Notes under the pieces: model-generated
Database searches by the model: none
What the model saw: the letters and a program-made list of their open reading frames with translations, nothing else
What the model was told of the DNA's origin: nothing
Source: Onchocerca volvulus
Lineage: Eukaryota; Nematoda; Chromadorea; Rhabditida; Onchocercidae
Reading direction: 5' to 3'
NCBI GenBank assembly: GCA_000499405.2
Contig: HG738140.1
Location: 14,261,113-14,325,112, forward strand
DNA: 64,000 nt
In this document: positions 25,801 through 60,400 of the stretch, one piece after another
Layout of the letters: each line of letters starts with the position of its first letter
Numbering within the stretch: the first letter of the stretch is position 1
Program-made: the position numbers and the translations under genes

Positions 25801-27110
25801 ATTTTAAATTTTTAAAATTGTAAATATCAAGAAATCATTATATAGCAGCCATGAATTTTTCTCATGAATTTTAAAAAATACATAAAATTTATTAACTTTC
25901 GAATCAAAAACAAAAACTTTGATAATATCTGAGTAAAAGATAGAATTTGTCCTTTATTTTTAATATTTGTATCTTGCATCTATAATCAATCACTGGAAAT
26001 CCCCATCACTAAAATATTGAACGAATAAGCAAGGATTAATTTGTGAAATGTATTTAATTTTTATCACTTCCTCACTTAAAAACTAAAATTATTGTTTTTT
26101 TTTCCTGTAGCCGTATTTGAAATGAATGGGAATCAAATTCTTCATTTTTTATTTAAAGTAATTGAGTATATATATACATACATGCATATATATATTTATG
26201 TACAAATTTCCCTGTCTGAATAAAATTGTTAAAAGAGGAAAAAAAAAAAATGAAAACCGGTCAAGTGGTTTCTTATCCTATTTCTTCTTTCTCATCATTT
26301 CGCATAAAAATAATCGAAGAATTCTTTCTAACTTGAAAATTCTTTCTCTCTGCTGAGCAAGTTAGTTCTTCTCACAGTACCCACCTAAAGTTTGACAGTA
26401 TCAGTCAATATATTGTGGATATATCGTCAATGTTATCGATAAACGTATCATATTCCACGGCTTATCACATATTTCGAACCGGACATTGAAATTTATTACT
26501 TGGATCTTCGATCCAGGATTCAGAAGGAATCCAAGAATCAGGAAGGCATGAAATCTGAAAGTCCTACTTGTTACAAATCTCAATATTATTATAATTATTT
26601 TTTTGTTAATATCATTTGCATAATGCTTTTCCTTCATTCTTGTATGGTTCTTTCCTCTTCTAAATCTCAAAAAGATTATTATTATTTTTGAACATGAATA
26701 AAGTATAGAAAATAATTTTTTCTTTGTAAATTTCAAATTTTATTATTGAAAAATACTTTCACGATTATTTTTCAATTAATTCACCAAGTATAAGTATCGT
26801 ACAATATATCTTATTTTACTGCATGTAACAATTATTTATCATCAAAATTTTATCATAACCAAAAAAATTTCTCTAAAAAAAGCAATTTATTTTATTGTAT
26901 TCTTTCAATTATTAAAAGTAAAAATCTAGGGGAATAATTGTTTTTTTCTTTTTTTTTTTTTTTTTTTTTTTTGATTTCATGAATTATTATATATGGCAAC
27001 TAATCATTAACTAAATATTTTGTCTTTTTTCTGCTTATTTGTTTGAATTAACCGAATAATTTGCACTGCAGCATTTAATATCTGAAAACTTCAACCTGAA
27101 ACGTTCCATC

Positions 27111-48500
<21,390 letters not shown>

Positions 48501-49381
48501 AAGCAACAACAACAATAATACAACTTGCTTCACTTACTAGAATAGCAGGAGATTAACTAGAAGGATATGTAACGTACAAATATCATTTTCAGGAATTTCG
48601 ACGGAAATATTTATTATTGATAAAAAATTTAAGGAAGCAGTAACCAGACATGATTCTTATTTTCAAAGTAAATTTCTTGAAGAAAACTTAAAACGTTATT
48701 TAATCTTTAAAATTGTGTGTATCCCACGAATTTATTGAGACGATTCGAAATTTTTTCGATTCTGATTTTAATTGACTTCTCTACTTTTGTTTAATTCGAT
48801 TAAAATTAGAAAGAATCTATAATAACAATGCATATTGTCAATTATAATTAAAAGCCAAACTGATCAAATCTAATCGATAATTCAACAACGTGCTCAATGA
48901 AAATCTTCGATTTTTTCTTTCCTGCGAAATCTTCCTAGATTTCCATGTATAGATATATTTTTGTTTGATTCTTTTTTTGTTGATTATAAATCAACGATAT
49001 TGCTCCTGACATGCTGAGCGCAGTGCAACTCAGTTGTACCTCATTGTTAGGGGCAAAATTTCTTCTTTTGCACATATTTATTCTTCATTCATTTTAGATG
49101 TCTTTTTTTTATTTAAAAAGACATCACTTTTTATAATTCCTCATTTTAATAACTTATATATGGCTTTCCTAAGTCTTTCTCTTTTTTTAGATATGTATGG
49201 AATGAAATTTAGATTGCAATTTATGAAGGAAGAGAATTATGGAAGACTTGAATGTCTTAAATAAATTCAGCTTAAGATATCTATCCATATATATTATTGG
49301 TAGAACCTATGCGAATTTTAAATTGCGAACATTTTATTGTACAATACGTTTCATCGAATGTATAAAAAATTATTTGTGAAA

Positions 49382-49387
49382 AATAAA
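49382..49387 (+). terminator. Candidate poly(A) signal of the copine gene
   Basis: AATAAA about 880 bp after the stop codon, in the convergent gap before the SF3A1 gene. This hexamer is common by chance in such AT-rich DNA. Confidence 0.35.
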
Positions 49388-49776
49388 GTCTGTCAAATAC
49401 TTTCAAATGGTTAAAATTTATCTCACTACATTACAAATCATGCAGAATGTGGGATTTAATCTTGAAAATATTCAATCCAAAAAATTTGACTTCGGCATCT
49501 TACTGTGATGTGAATATAGTAATAGTGGCATATCAAAACATCAATTCATGATTCTGGCCAAAACAAATCAAAAACACAAAATTCTATGACACATTATCCG
49601 GTTCTTTTTCCTTTTTTTTTCTTTTTTGGCTAAAGAACAATTATGAAGACGGTACTGAATTCAAGAAAACTATAAAACAGTGCAAAAAATCTTAGTGATG
49701 TTCATTATAAGCAATTCTAAAATATGGATACTGAATGGATGATTCATGAAGAAGTACTACATCTATAAAATCAGCC

Positions 49777-49802
49777 ACAAAAAAAAAAAAAAAAAAAAAA
49801 AA
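49777..49802. repeat. Poly(A) tract in convergent gap
   Basis: About 25 A residues on the plus strand between the two convergent genes, 80 bp beyond the SF3A1 stop codon. It may vary in length. Confidence 0.7.
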
Positions 49803-49883
49803 TTCACTGCTTAACAAAGTACAATTCATGATAAATTTGATTGAATGAAATTAAAATACAAGGTTAGTCATACTTTTTTCTGA

Positions 49884-52800
49884 TCATTTTTTCTTCCCGC
49901 CTCTTTCTTTAATTAATAATTGTACAACAGCTCCAGTATTCATATTATAATAGGCTAATGTGCAGGCATCTTTCAAGAACAATCCCTAAAATTGATAGTA
50001 TTTAATAAATTCAAACATAGGAAAAATATTTAAAAGAAACGGAAGTAAAAACTTAGGAAACAAGAGACTTGATATAAGAGAATTTAGATTTTAATATATT
50101 AGAAATCTTGAAAAAAAATTTTTTTCTAGATACTATGATTCCAAATAAACTGGAAAAACTTACTTCATAAGACAACTTCTGTTTTGAACATGGTAACCCA
50201 GTTTCGTCTTGAACAAAACTCTTCAGCGTAGAAATCTGAACTTGCCTTACATTTATTTGATAAAAACTCGAAAATTAATAATTCAGACTATTAAAAGTTC
50301 CACAATTTCGAATTTCATCAGTGATGATTAATAAGTGCAAATCTGAACTTACCGGAGCACCAATATCCATAGAAACAGTTAATCGTCGTCCATCAAGTTT
50401 CCATTCCGGATTAGGAGCAGTGCTAGGTATCTGGACACTAACTGTAATTGATCCAGTGACCTTAAAAAATACCGTATCATTATGATTACAATTCTGCATT
50501 TCTTTTTCATTGTTACACACGGACTTTTAAATCCCATATAATCAATGATTTTGGCTTAAATGAAACATAATAAAATTATAAAACATAATAAAGCTCTAGC
50601 TTCAAAATTTAGAGTATCTGAAATTTCAAAGTCAGCTGGAAAATCTCAATCAGTGTAAAAATACCTTTGTAAGCCAAACATCTTCACTTTCAAGTTCATC
50701 TTCTGTTCGAGCCTTTTTCGCAGGCGGAGCTCCATCTCCAACAGATGCATTAGTAGTTGCATTTGTATCGACCACAGGAGCAGTTGAGGTTGCGGGTGGT
50801 GGAATAGGAACTGTTGATGCATTAGTCGGACGAACTGTAAGCGGCGTCTGCGGAATTACTGGAACTGGTATCATTGGAACTCCAATTGGTGGCTAAAAAA
50901 TGATTTAAGCTTTTTGAAACTAAGCTTAAATGGAAAAAAGAAGAGAATCTTGAACTTTTTAATTCCTCTTAATCAAAGTGATTTAATATATTGAATTTTT
51001 TATTTGAAAAAAGACTTAGAAAGAAGAAAACAAATAATTCAATCAAAATGAACTAACTCTTATAACAGGCATTGACATAGGTGGCATTGGCACTGGTGCG
51101 CCTGGAAACGGTATTGTTGCAAATCTAAAATTTACTTATTTTTTATATCAATTGTGGGATTTTCACTTTAGCGTTTACTTTATCTATCTACTAAACTGTT
51201 TTTTTCATCACCAATTTGTCATGCAAATTATTATTTAAAGAAAAAAAAAATGGGCTCTCATGTCGCAATTTACTGCAAGCAATATTTAATGATATAAACA
51301 TGAACTAACAAATAATTATGAAAAAGAAACATGAAATAGGATAATTACAAACCCAGGTGGTGGTGGTCGGATGGGGATTTGAGGAACAACTGGTGGTCGA
51401 ATAGCTTGAGTTGGTGGTACCGGAGTCGGTGTTGGTGTAGTCTGTGAAGGTGATGCTGATGGCCGTGGAGTAGGAATGGGTGGTTTCGGCAGTATTGTAG
51501 TTGGTGTTGTTGTGTTGGTTGTAGTAGGGGTGATTGACGAAGATGTAGTAGTTGTTGCTGTTATCGCTATTGTCGTAGCTGGTGGTGCAACTGTCTGAAC
51601 TGGAGGAGGTGGCACAGCACCTGGTCCTATTCTTTCCTTGCTTGGATCAGCAATATATCCATGTTGTTTATGAATTTCATTGATTTGTTGATCTGAAAAA
51701 AATTTCTACATTAGTATATACTTATTATTCATGAAATCTTTTATTCTTTTAAAAATATACAATGATTAATCATGTTTAATACTTACTAATCTTCAATATT
51801 CTTCAAAACTTTGCTGTTGCAAAAAACACTGCACGAGATAATAAAAGATTGATTGTTTGGATGATCATAAACGAAGTTATTGAAAGAATTTTGTCTATGT
51901 AATTTGTCGCTATTTATTTTAAATATCGGTAATTTTTACCAGATTTACATATAAAAATACCTAATGTGACGCTTTGCTGAGCTAATTTCGTTGTCTGATC
52001 GATTGTTGATTGCTGACCATCCCAGATAAGCTTCGGATCAGGACCACGTGGTGCTTCCTCTTCTTCACCAAGCTGAAAATAACATTATGATGTAGGCAAA
52101 CTCTTTTTTCTCCTTTCAATTCCAAGGTTATCATATGTAGAGAATATTCCGTTAACAATCATTAATTTTATCATTTGGGGTCGAAGGACTCAAAACAATA
52201 TTATTATAACTTCCATAACAATAATGAATAGCTGTATGCCAAGCAGATATACGTTAAATTCAATTTACCCTAACATTAGTTTATTATAATTGAGCATCCG
52301 AAAGTAAATATCCATTAAATACAAAAGCATTAATAAATTAGCTAAAAGAATAAACTTACTTTTTTACCAATAATCGTCTGCTCCGCACCATGACCAAATA
52401 TATCTGTACGACGTTCTGCAAACTTACCAATATTCGTACTAATATCTGCACCCGGCGCATAAACTGGTTCTTCTTCATTACGATCCGACAACTCTCTGAA
52501 AAAAAAAGACCAATGTTCAGAAAAGGATGAAATGTGAGTGCATCAAAGATCAGTTTTACAGAAAATTTATTTCTACAAATACCTTTCTCGCTGTTCTTTG
52601 TATTGCGAATCAACAGTATTGTAACGCATATGCTCCTGTAATTTATCAGCAGGTATTCGCTCACCAGTAAGAGGTGAAATAATCCATTTGTCAGCAGCTT
52701 TTCGTGCAGCTATTGCTGAAATAAATATATGTCGAAGAAAAACATCAGAACCTAAGAAATTTATAAGTAATATTCAAAATATTGAAAAGCAATGAATGAA

Positions 52801-55800
52801 AAGGAAGAGAGGGATGAGTCATGATGGAATATTCAAAGTTCGATTTTCTCTCATGATCTCAGAGATGTAAAATGCCTTTTCCAGTTTCATTTAACAGATT
52901 TTTTTGTCACTTATTACTCATTTTAATCTCTCATACATGTCTCTCAAAGAATCTCTGAAGGTTAGAGTTATAATTAACAATGATTCATAAATTCTACTGT
53001 CAAATCTTAATGATCTCAAAAAATGAAATTGAAAAAAAAAAAAAAAACAAACATTTTTTCGGATCATAATCTCTGATTACAACGGTATCTTCCGATGGTG
53101 GAGCAGGCATCGGTTGAGTTACTTCATATGGAGCTCTCTTCTCATGATTGGCATCACCATTTTCAACGTCACCATTTGTAACCTTAAGAAAGGTATCAAC
53201 TGCATTCCACATGGCATTTCAATCTGTTTCACTAATTGAATTTTCAATTTCTTCTAGTGTTCTGGTTTTATTTCGGAAATGAGCGCTATTTTCACTTAAT
53301 ACTTCCGACTTGTTGATTTTCGGGCCTATCCTATCCCCAAATTACAATTGTAACAAATAACTAATTCTGTTAAGAGTTTTAATATGAAGGAAAATCGTCT
53401 ATATAAAGACTTATGGATAAGAAATGTGACATGTCAAGAAGCAAAATTAACCTTAAAACTTAAGAAGTAAAATACTTTTTGTTCTAATCGCAAAACCTGA
53501 ATCTTAAACTGTTTTACAAAACAGTTTTGGATGAAAAGAATATTCTTATCCCTTCAAAATGTTAGCACCAAAGCATCTATATATACACAGTAAGCAGGAT
53601 AATGACTTTAATACTGAAACAACCTACTTCATTCTGAATTTCCTGGTGTTCTTCATCAGAATCTGATTCAACGTCCATCTCTACTGCTTCTTCTGCAGCT
53701 GCTTTCGCTGCTGCTTCCTGAAAATGTACAGTTTGTTCAGTTTGAAATCGACTTGCTCAATTCAATGTTTCAGTTTTATGTAAGCATGATGTTCCTTTAA
53801 ATGCTCTTTAAAAAAGTAAACAGATCCTTTATTCACAGAGAACAAATGGTCAGCAAAAATTATAATCTGCATCTCTAGCAATACGTATTACGATATCAAT
53901 GTAATTAAGTAATTCGAACAGTCTTCAGTGAAAAAAAAAAAAAAAAACTGGTCCACCTGTCGTTGTTGCATCAAAATTCTTGCGCCAACATCTTTGGGTG
54001 TACAAAATGGTGGTAAAGTTGCTGAAATTCTAATTAATGAGAACAATCATAAAATTGCTTAACAGCAGAAATAAAGAAAAAGATTTTGCTTCTCAGTCTT
54101 CCATTAAAAAACTTTTCAGTGAATGCTTTTAGAAAACTTTTCAGTGAGAAAAACTTTTCGGTGAATTCGAAAAAAAAAATCTGATAGAGAAATATTAATC
54201 CTTGCTAACAATGGATATAAATTGTGTGAAAGCAAGTTTGGTTCATTCTTAGGAACATAACAAATTTAATAAAACAAATAAGTTCTGACTTGGGCTTATA
54301 ATTTATTTGAAAAGTTAACAAAGTTCACCTGTGTCGTTGAGAGGAAAATCGACAGTCTGAACTACAACGAAATCATGCCAATCGATTTGTGCATAAGCTA
54401 TTCGTTCTCTCTCAATCTATCAATAAAAATACAATGATATAAAATAATCTAAGAATATATGACAAAAACTAAATGGAACACAAATACTAGTCAACTCAAC
54501 TAAAAATCTGAAAATGGAAAATATCAAGCATAAAATATATTCTTCTATTAATCTTTGGAGGTGTGTTGATAATGCGTTGCCTCTAGGTATTCTCTACTGG
54601 TTCAGGAAATTAAAAAATATATCCCTACTAACTTTAAACAATAGAAAGAATAAATTTATATATTATTGGGGACGAAAAAAAACCAATATTTAATATTAAC
54701 TGATTAACTAGATTAACTGCCAATCAAAGAACGAAACTGAAACAAATTAACCTCGGCATCTTCTTTCTCCTTCTGCGCTCGTTGATATTTTTCCCAGCCG
54801 ACTCGATATCTTACATTTTCAAGAATCTTTTTTGTATTACCTTCTTCAGCTTTTAAATCTTCCACAATATTTTTATCAGGAACAATGATCTGAAAATAAC
54901 CAAAATAAAAAAATAAAAAATCATAAAATTCACAGTCAATCATTTGTTGCTTTTTACATTCCTTTCTCTCTCCTGCTGCTCCAAAATAAATTCAAATTAG
55001 CGCTTTTCACTTTAGTTTAATATATGTGTGTAAAACAAAGGATGATCATAAATGTTAACTGCATTTAAGCTAAAGGACTATTTAAAGTGATTAAATAGAA
55101 TCCAGGATCAAATTAAAATACATGACAAATAATTTTTCGACGAGATAATTAAATACAAATTTTGGTGAAATGTTAAAATGATAATTCATTTTCAATATGT
55201 ATTTAAACCTTCGTATACTGCTCTACGAGCTTCGTAAAGTAGGTGAAATTTGAATGTTGCGGTTTCAAGAAATCAAACTGATAGTTTCTCGATTCACGAT
55301 TCATGAGTGAAGTCAGAAACTGTCGCCCATTACGTGCCACAAATAATGCTGTTAACTTGATCAAATCCCTGAAATACTTCTAAAGAAATACTGAGGAATA
55401 TCCACACAGATCTTTTCGAATTTCTTAACTTTCTGCGAATTTTCTGTGAAATCACAACTGAACTTACAAATCAAATGCATTTATTGTAGCTGGATCAGCA
55501 TCAAATTCGAATGGAGGTGGAGGATTTTCGGGCACAAACTCTACTTGTTTCACATGTTCCTTCACTGCTTCTGGTATTTGTGGTCGCTAAATATAATTCA
55601 AATATGAAATTACGCACATTATGTGGTCAACGAAATATAATTAGAAATAAATTATAAAAAAGAATTTGTTATGTTATAATAAATTTTTACATAATTTATA
55701 CGCATATCGCAAAATAATTTTTTCAGTGTAATATGATACATCAAAATAAATTTATTTTTATCGTCTGTTAAATGATCTTTATAGTTTATTGTTATATTAC

Positions 55801-56462
55801 AACCAATACATTACTTCCACTATTCCATCCGCTGAATTTCTCTATTGATTTCGTTATATTATTCCATTTCAAAGTTTTAAAAATGTAGTAATTTCAAATT
55901 TCAAAGTTTGAAAACTTACTGGTACTGATGGTTCAGTTGCTTTCCCATCTCGAAATTCCACAACTTTGTGTTGATAGTAAGCATTGTATGGATCCGTTGC
56001 ACTCAGAAAGCTGAATCGTGGATTAGCTGCTTCCTTTTCTCGAATTTTGTTCTCAAAATCAATTCCATTTCTGGCAACAAATGCCGCTGTTTTGTCGACG
56101 ATTGCTAAAAGAAAAAAGAAATTTCATTTCTGTTAGCAGCTATCACTGAACATTACAAGTTCAATTATGAAAAAAATGTGAGAATAGTATCGATCACGAT
56201 AAATTTCGATTAATATATAATGCGATAGAAATAATATGCTTTGCTGCATATTTGATGACATAGTGAAGTAACGAAAAGTACTGATAAATGATCTTTGACT
56301 TCAAATAAACAAAAGCACCATAAGCTGAAAATGAAACCGACTTCTAATATCTGGTGGAGGATAAATAATTCCGATAACTTGTCGACCGCTCATCGATGGT
56401 TCGGTATTCACAGAATCTTCCTCGCGACTCGAAACCATTACAACAGGTGGCATCGGTGGCAT
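49884..56462 (-). CDS. prp-21: Splicing factor 3A subunit 1, SF3A1/PRP21 (18 exons, 797 aa)
   Basis: Core subunit of the SF3A complex of the U2 snRNP, acting in the nucleus at prespliceosome assembly. Exons in transcript order: 56462-56342, 56104-55920, 55586-55468, 55368-55209, 54889-54752, 54416-54329, 54021-53957, 53717-53628, 53182-53053, 52715-52583, 52495-52360, 52072-51961, 51692-51353, 51124-51058, 50892-50665, 50460-50353, 50235-50164, 49985-49884. All phases agree; 2,394 nt. Order of parts: VIGIIYPPPDIR; SURP1 (about 41-90, IVDKTAAFVARNG); SURP2 (about 142-195, DLIKLTALFVARNGRQFLT, QYQFDF-like NYQFDFLKPQHS); a charged helix and AYAQIDWHDFVVV; an acidic stretch; YDPK; ISPLTGERIPADKLQEHMR; ERRTDIFG; WDGQ; a Pro-rich region (about 505-690); a PPAKKART basic patch; and a C-terminal ubiquitin-like domain (about 705-797) ending GGKKK. 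Human SF3A1 is 793 aa. Known partners are SF3A2 and SF3A3; the human ubiquitin-like domain contacts U1 snRNA. Nothing essential is missing. Confidence 0.95.
50164..50460 (-). CDS. SF3A1 exons 16-17, ubiquitin-like domain
   Basis: Exons 50460-50353 and 50235-50164, followed by 49985-49884, form the ubiquitin-like fold: SITVSVQIPSTAPNPEWKLD, GRRLTVSMDIGAP, then ISTLKSFVQDETGLPCSKQK and LSYEGLFLKD. The acceptor at GTTCAG|ATTTC (50236/50235) was chosen over upstream AGs because it alone keeps phase 0 and aligns with the human VSVIKVKIHEATG segment. Confidence 0.8.
51353..51692 (-). CDS. SF3A1 exon 13, start of proline/threonine-rich linker
   Basis: After the conserved INEIHKQHGYIADPSKERIG, the exon turns into low-complexity sequence: a Thr-rich block (TTTTSSSITPTTTNTTTPTT) and a Pro-rich block ending RPPPPG. 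The equivalent human region is Pro-rich but not Thr-rich, so the Thr block may be lineage-specific. The donor is CCTGG|GTTTGT; the phase to the next exon (GG+A = Gly) supports it. Confidence 0.85.
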
Positions 56463-56484
56463 TTTATTGGAACTTAATTTGATA
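56463..56484 (-). promoter_or_regulatory. SF3A1 5' UTR and splice acceptor
   Basis: On the minus strand TTTTTTAG|TATC lies 22 nt before the start codon. A nematode-type TTTTTAG acceptor this close to an ATG, with no upstream coding exon, is the usual look of a spliced-leader trans-splice site. Alternatively it is joined to a non-coding exon such as the one ending at 60283. Confidence 0.45.
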
Positions 56485-57024
56485 CTAAAAAATTTATCAA
56501 AAATAACGAAAAATGAACTGATAACAGTTAACTCTAACAATTCCGAAACGCTTGGTGATCATTATCAAATTCCCTCAATTCATCATTTTATGCATTAAAG
56601 AGGATTTTGGATTTTATGCATTAAAATGGATTTTGATACTTATTCAATGAAGTACTCATCTACTGATCTATTATACATAATAATTTGCAAGGCTTATTCA
56701 ACAAGCAAAGAAAATTAACAATATAGAATTCTTCTAGATTTCTGACTCTCTAACTGATAATCAGCAACTGTTATAACCCAGTATAGATATCTTACGAATT
56801 TTACTATGTTCCGAACCACTTCAAATCCTCATTTCTATATCTTGCACAAGTGGCGAATAAGAATAGCTGAATATCTCACTAATATAAATTTTGTTCATTT
56901 AAGGTTGAAATTTAAATCCGAGTGCACATTTTATGGTCGGATACTAATTTCATCCTTATTAAAGTGTTTTCAATTCCACCAACTTCAAAATATTATCAAT
57001 ATATTTCACTACGAGAAATTATAA

Positions 57025-60017
57025 CAAAGAAAGCAGTTGGTAATTCAAATTGATCAGCTATTCTCTCTTCTTCAGGTATTATACACTATTCTGAATACTT
57101 CATTTATAATTTTGCAATGTTACTGTTATTAATAGCTGATAACAATTGCTAACATGCGGATATCAAAGCCAAAAAGATTGGAAATATTAGAATGATAAGA
57201 TCACTAAAAAACTGATAACTAATAATAATGCAATTAATTACAGTAACGACGAAAAAAAAGAAAAAAAAAACTCAACAGACAACAATCAAAAGGCATCCGA
57301 CAGAGTGCAGTTGAAAGGTTATCAGAGAAGCTAAATGGTTGCAAGTGTGTTGCATGAAACGGTCTGTGAAATTGATGTTGCAAAATAGCAATTCCGTAAG
57401 CAATCGGTTTGGAAATTAGAATCGAGTCGGAAGCTTTATGGGATGACGATGTTGACAGTAGAATTTGAACTTGAAATTGAAGGAAAGATCAATGTTTAAT
57501 TTCTACTTCGAAGTTCTGGAAGTTGCTTGGAATCTTAACTTCAAATTGAAGTAACTTTTAGTCCAAAGCTGAAGCTTGAATTTAATCTCAATCGGCATAG
57601 AGAAACAAGCATAGTTGAAAGGGAGTGTAGAATCAAATGGGACTTAAGTTTTAATTCAAATTTTTTGTCAAATTCCAAATGGAATATTTGTTTGCCGAAA
57701 TTAAGAATACATGGTGGTAGAATTTAATGAATTTGAATTTAAAGTCAATTCGAACTTACTAACTTAATTCTTCAACAGACATCTGAATTGATTGAGGACT
57801 AGTTTGAAATTTGGACTTAATCTGTTATCGATCTTTTCACATTTCTGTCCTCAATTATATATAATATTTCTTGAGCCATTGAATTCCTTTATTCTTCCGT
57901 TTCTTTTCGTTCATTACTACTTATTATATTAAAAAAGAGAATGTTTAGTATGAAAATTAATATACGCCATATTCCGCGAACAGGACATATATTATTCCTT
58001 ATATTAATTTTCGATTTAAAATCTGAGTTATTAATTTTCGATTTAAGACATAGAAGTTCACGGACTTATTTTAATCTTTTTCCTTTTCTTCTTAAATAAA
58101 ATCTACAGTATTAGTCGTTAACGTCAATTATTACTCAGTTATAGATTTTCTTATTAAAATTTTAGAAATTTTGAATATTTTGTTAACTTGAAATATAAGA
58201 TAAGTAACATTTCTATATATATATATACTTTTTAAGGTATTTACATCATTTCAAAAATTGGAATGGATGATGCCTAAAAGTATTACATGACATGCTTCAA
58301 TTTTGTTGTTTATGTCAATTCCGGAATTGAAAAAAGTTTAAATCGATATTTGACAGTTAAAATTGAAAAATCTTAATTAGAACTATGATAGTATAATATC
58401 TAGAACAGTGATCGACACTTGGTTTTATTTCATGTATCGGATGAAGCCATATTTCTTGCAAAATATTTAGCAATTTAGCATTTTTTTTCAATCTATTTCT
58501 TATTTATTCAATGATTCATTTTGATCTTTCTTATTGATTTGTATGTTTGTCACCTAAATTGCTTTAGACTTTTACTTTCCAGCAAGCAGTGATCAAAATT
58601 TTGGCGATTTATCAAATCAAAATCATGAAAAGCTGAGAAAAAATGATAGTAATGAGAAGTGTTGAGAAAGATTATCAAATGATCCAAGCTTCAAGCAAAC
58701 ACTCATCCTGTTTATGGATAGAAAAAAGGGCGAAGAAATGAGTTAATCCAAATCTTCAATAATTCAATCAGTAAATAAAAGAAATAATCAACTACTTTCC
58801 GAGATTTCCGTTCAAAATAGTGCACAAAACATAGCACTAAATGACTAAGTCAATTCTTTTTTTTGAACTTTAGTCTTCAAAAAAAGCATTGCGAAAGTTT
58901 TCCAGATTTTTTCTTAAGTTTTGTTTTCACAACTCCAATTTAAAAAATTAAATTATCCATTTCAATTCATTCATTGGCAAAGATGGAACGAATCAAATTT
59001 TGCATTAAGATTAGTTACAGAAATTAAATAAGACTTGAAAAATAAAGAAATAAGAAAAAATTAATAAAATATAAGAAAGATAGATATGAGAAAAACAAAT
59101 TTTAACAACTTATTCAAAATTTATTTCCATTAAGAATAAAAAAAGAAAACAACTTTGTTTTTTTTTTTTTATTCTTAATAGAAAGTACTATTCTTAAGTA
59201 TTTTTATTCTTAAAAATTATATTAAAAGAGAAAAAGCTTCGTTTTTTTTTTTGGCTTATTTTTGCTATTTTCTAAAATCAGTATAGTTTTTCATGATAGC
59301 GCTCATATCGTACGATTTTTATTTTCTCATTGCCTTTTTTTCGCTTTAATAAATTTACTACTATTAGATTTCATAAAATTTATATTTCGACTGCTTACAT
59401 CTAAATGCATTTGGCTCTAGTCCATTTCATCATTTTCATATTTCCAAGAATAATTTATGAATTTATCCAAAACTAACTTTCCCATTTTGCTTATTATTGA
59501 AATATATTTTTATCGTTTCAATAGTTTATTACATATATGTTGGACTATTTGTTTTCTTTCTTCTAATAAATAAATAGGAATATCTTTTTATCATTTCATT
59601 TCGAATTTCATATTACTGACATAAAACTCTATGTGTGATGGATAGAATTAGTGTTGGATAAGATCAGCTTGTATGCAATGAGTATTTATATCATTAAATC
59701 TATATCTTATTCTGAAATATGTTTATTGGAATTGATTTAGTTAACTATTACTATTTCTTTTACAATTTTTCCCTTTCCAGTATTCATGCTAATCAGATCG
59801 AGACAAATTTCATGCTATCATTAGGATGGAAATAAATTTCTGGATGATTCATTTTAGACAATCAAACAATAAGATATAGAAATATGAATGCTAAGGTATA
59901 AAGATATAAATGATATGATAAGATATAAATTGATAATATGCTACCCATTTTCTGTCTTTTTATCTTCATTTATCATTTCTATCATGTTTTTCCGTTTTAA
60001 CTCCTTACTTCCTTCCC

Positions 60018-60020
<3 letters not shown>
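57025..60020. other. AT-rich stretch, no gene seen
   Basis: No supported exon. The part 57440-57830 is unusually dense in TTGAA/TTCAA words. Further right it is homopolymer-rich with a short TA repeat near 58217-58228. Confidence 0.45.

Positions 60021-60021
<1 letters not shown>

Positions 60022-60043
<22 letters not shown>
60022..60043. repeat. (TC)n microsatellite
   Basis: About eleven TC units. Confidence 0.8.
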
Positions 60044-60048
<5 letters not shown>

Positions 60049-60282
60049 TATCACTTATAAAAAAAAAAAAGCGTCTAAAATAAGCTTAATTGGTATCTTT
60101 AACCTAATATTATATATATCTTATTTCATCCAATTGTAACGAATAAAAATTTCGGATGGATAAATTGATATAAATAGATATATATATACATATACAAATG
60201 AATATCAATATAAAGCGGTAAAAGGAAGCATTCTAATGAAAAGCCATAATTTCCGGTTGAGGAAAGCGAGAAAAGTACTTAC

Positions 60283-60400
60283 TTCCGGAAACGGATAGCT
60301 TTATATCAGTTTCGGTTATTTACATCAATCTTGCTTTTAGTTACTTCGCTACTGTATTCCTTAACTCCTTCATTTTGTGGAGCAAACAACTTGATCAATA
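60283..60400 (-). other. Candidate non-coding exon with ETS-like motifs
   Basis: On the minus strand TTTCCGGAA|GTAAGTACT is a strong donor at 60283/60282. The sequence before it is less AT-rich and has no open frame to the donor. CCGGAA motifs (plus-strand text TTCCGG) occur at 60251-60256 and 60283-60288; CCGGAAGT is the classic ETS-factor site and often sits at housekeeping promoters. It lies 3.8 kb upstream of the SF3A1 acceptor, so it might be its leader exon. The upstream boundary (right end) is arbitrary. Confidence 0.3.

Larger units (their letters stand above)
19059..27071 (+). other. Long AT-rich region, probable first intron of the copine gene
   Basis: Begins at a GTAAGT donor and ends at a TGCACTGCAG acceptor. 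Contents include a Helitron 5'-end fragment (21969-22135), a 39-bp tandem duplication (22790-22867) and a long poly(T) run near 26941-26973. No coding exon is supported. Hydrophobic minus-strand ORFs at 22461-22721 and 26401-26736 look compositional. Confidence 0.4.

Noticed and set aside
26401..26736. Minus-strand 111-codon ORF
   Set aside because: Lys/Ile/Phe-rich low complexity, with an overlapping plus-strand ORF of equal quality and no splice support.
12611..27072. Direct splice from the membrane-protein exon (donor 12611) to the copine exon (acceptor 27071)
   Set aside because: The donor leaves phase 2, while the acceptor at 27071 needs phase 0; joining them gives AGC ATT TAA, an immediate stop. 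The AACAA|GTTTGT donor at 13760 fails in the same way.
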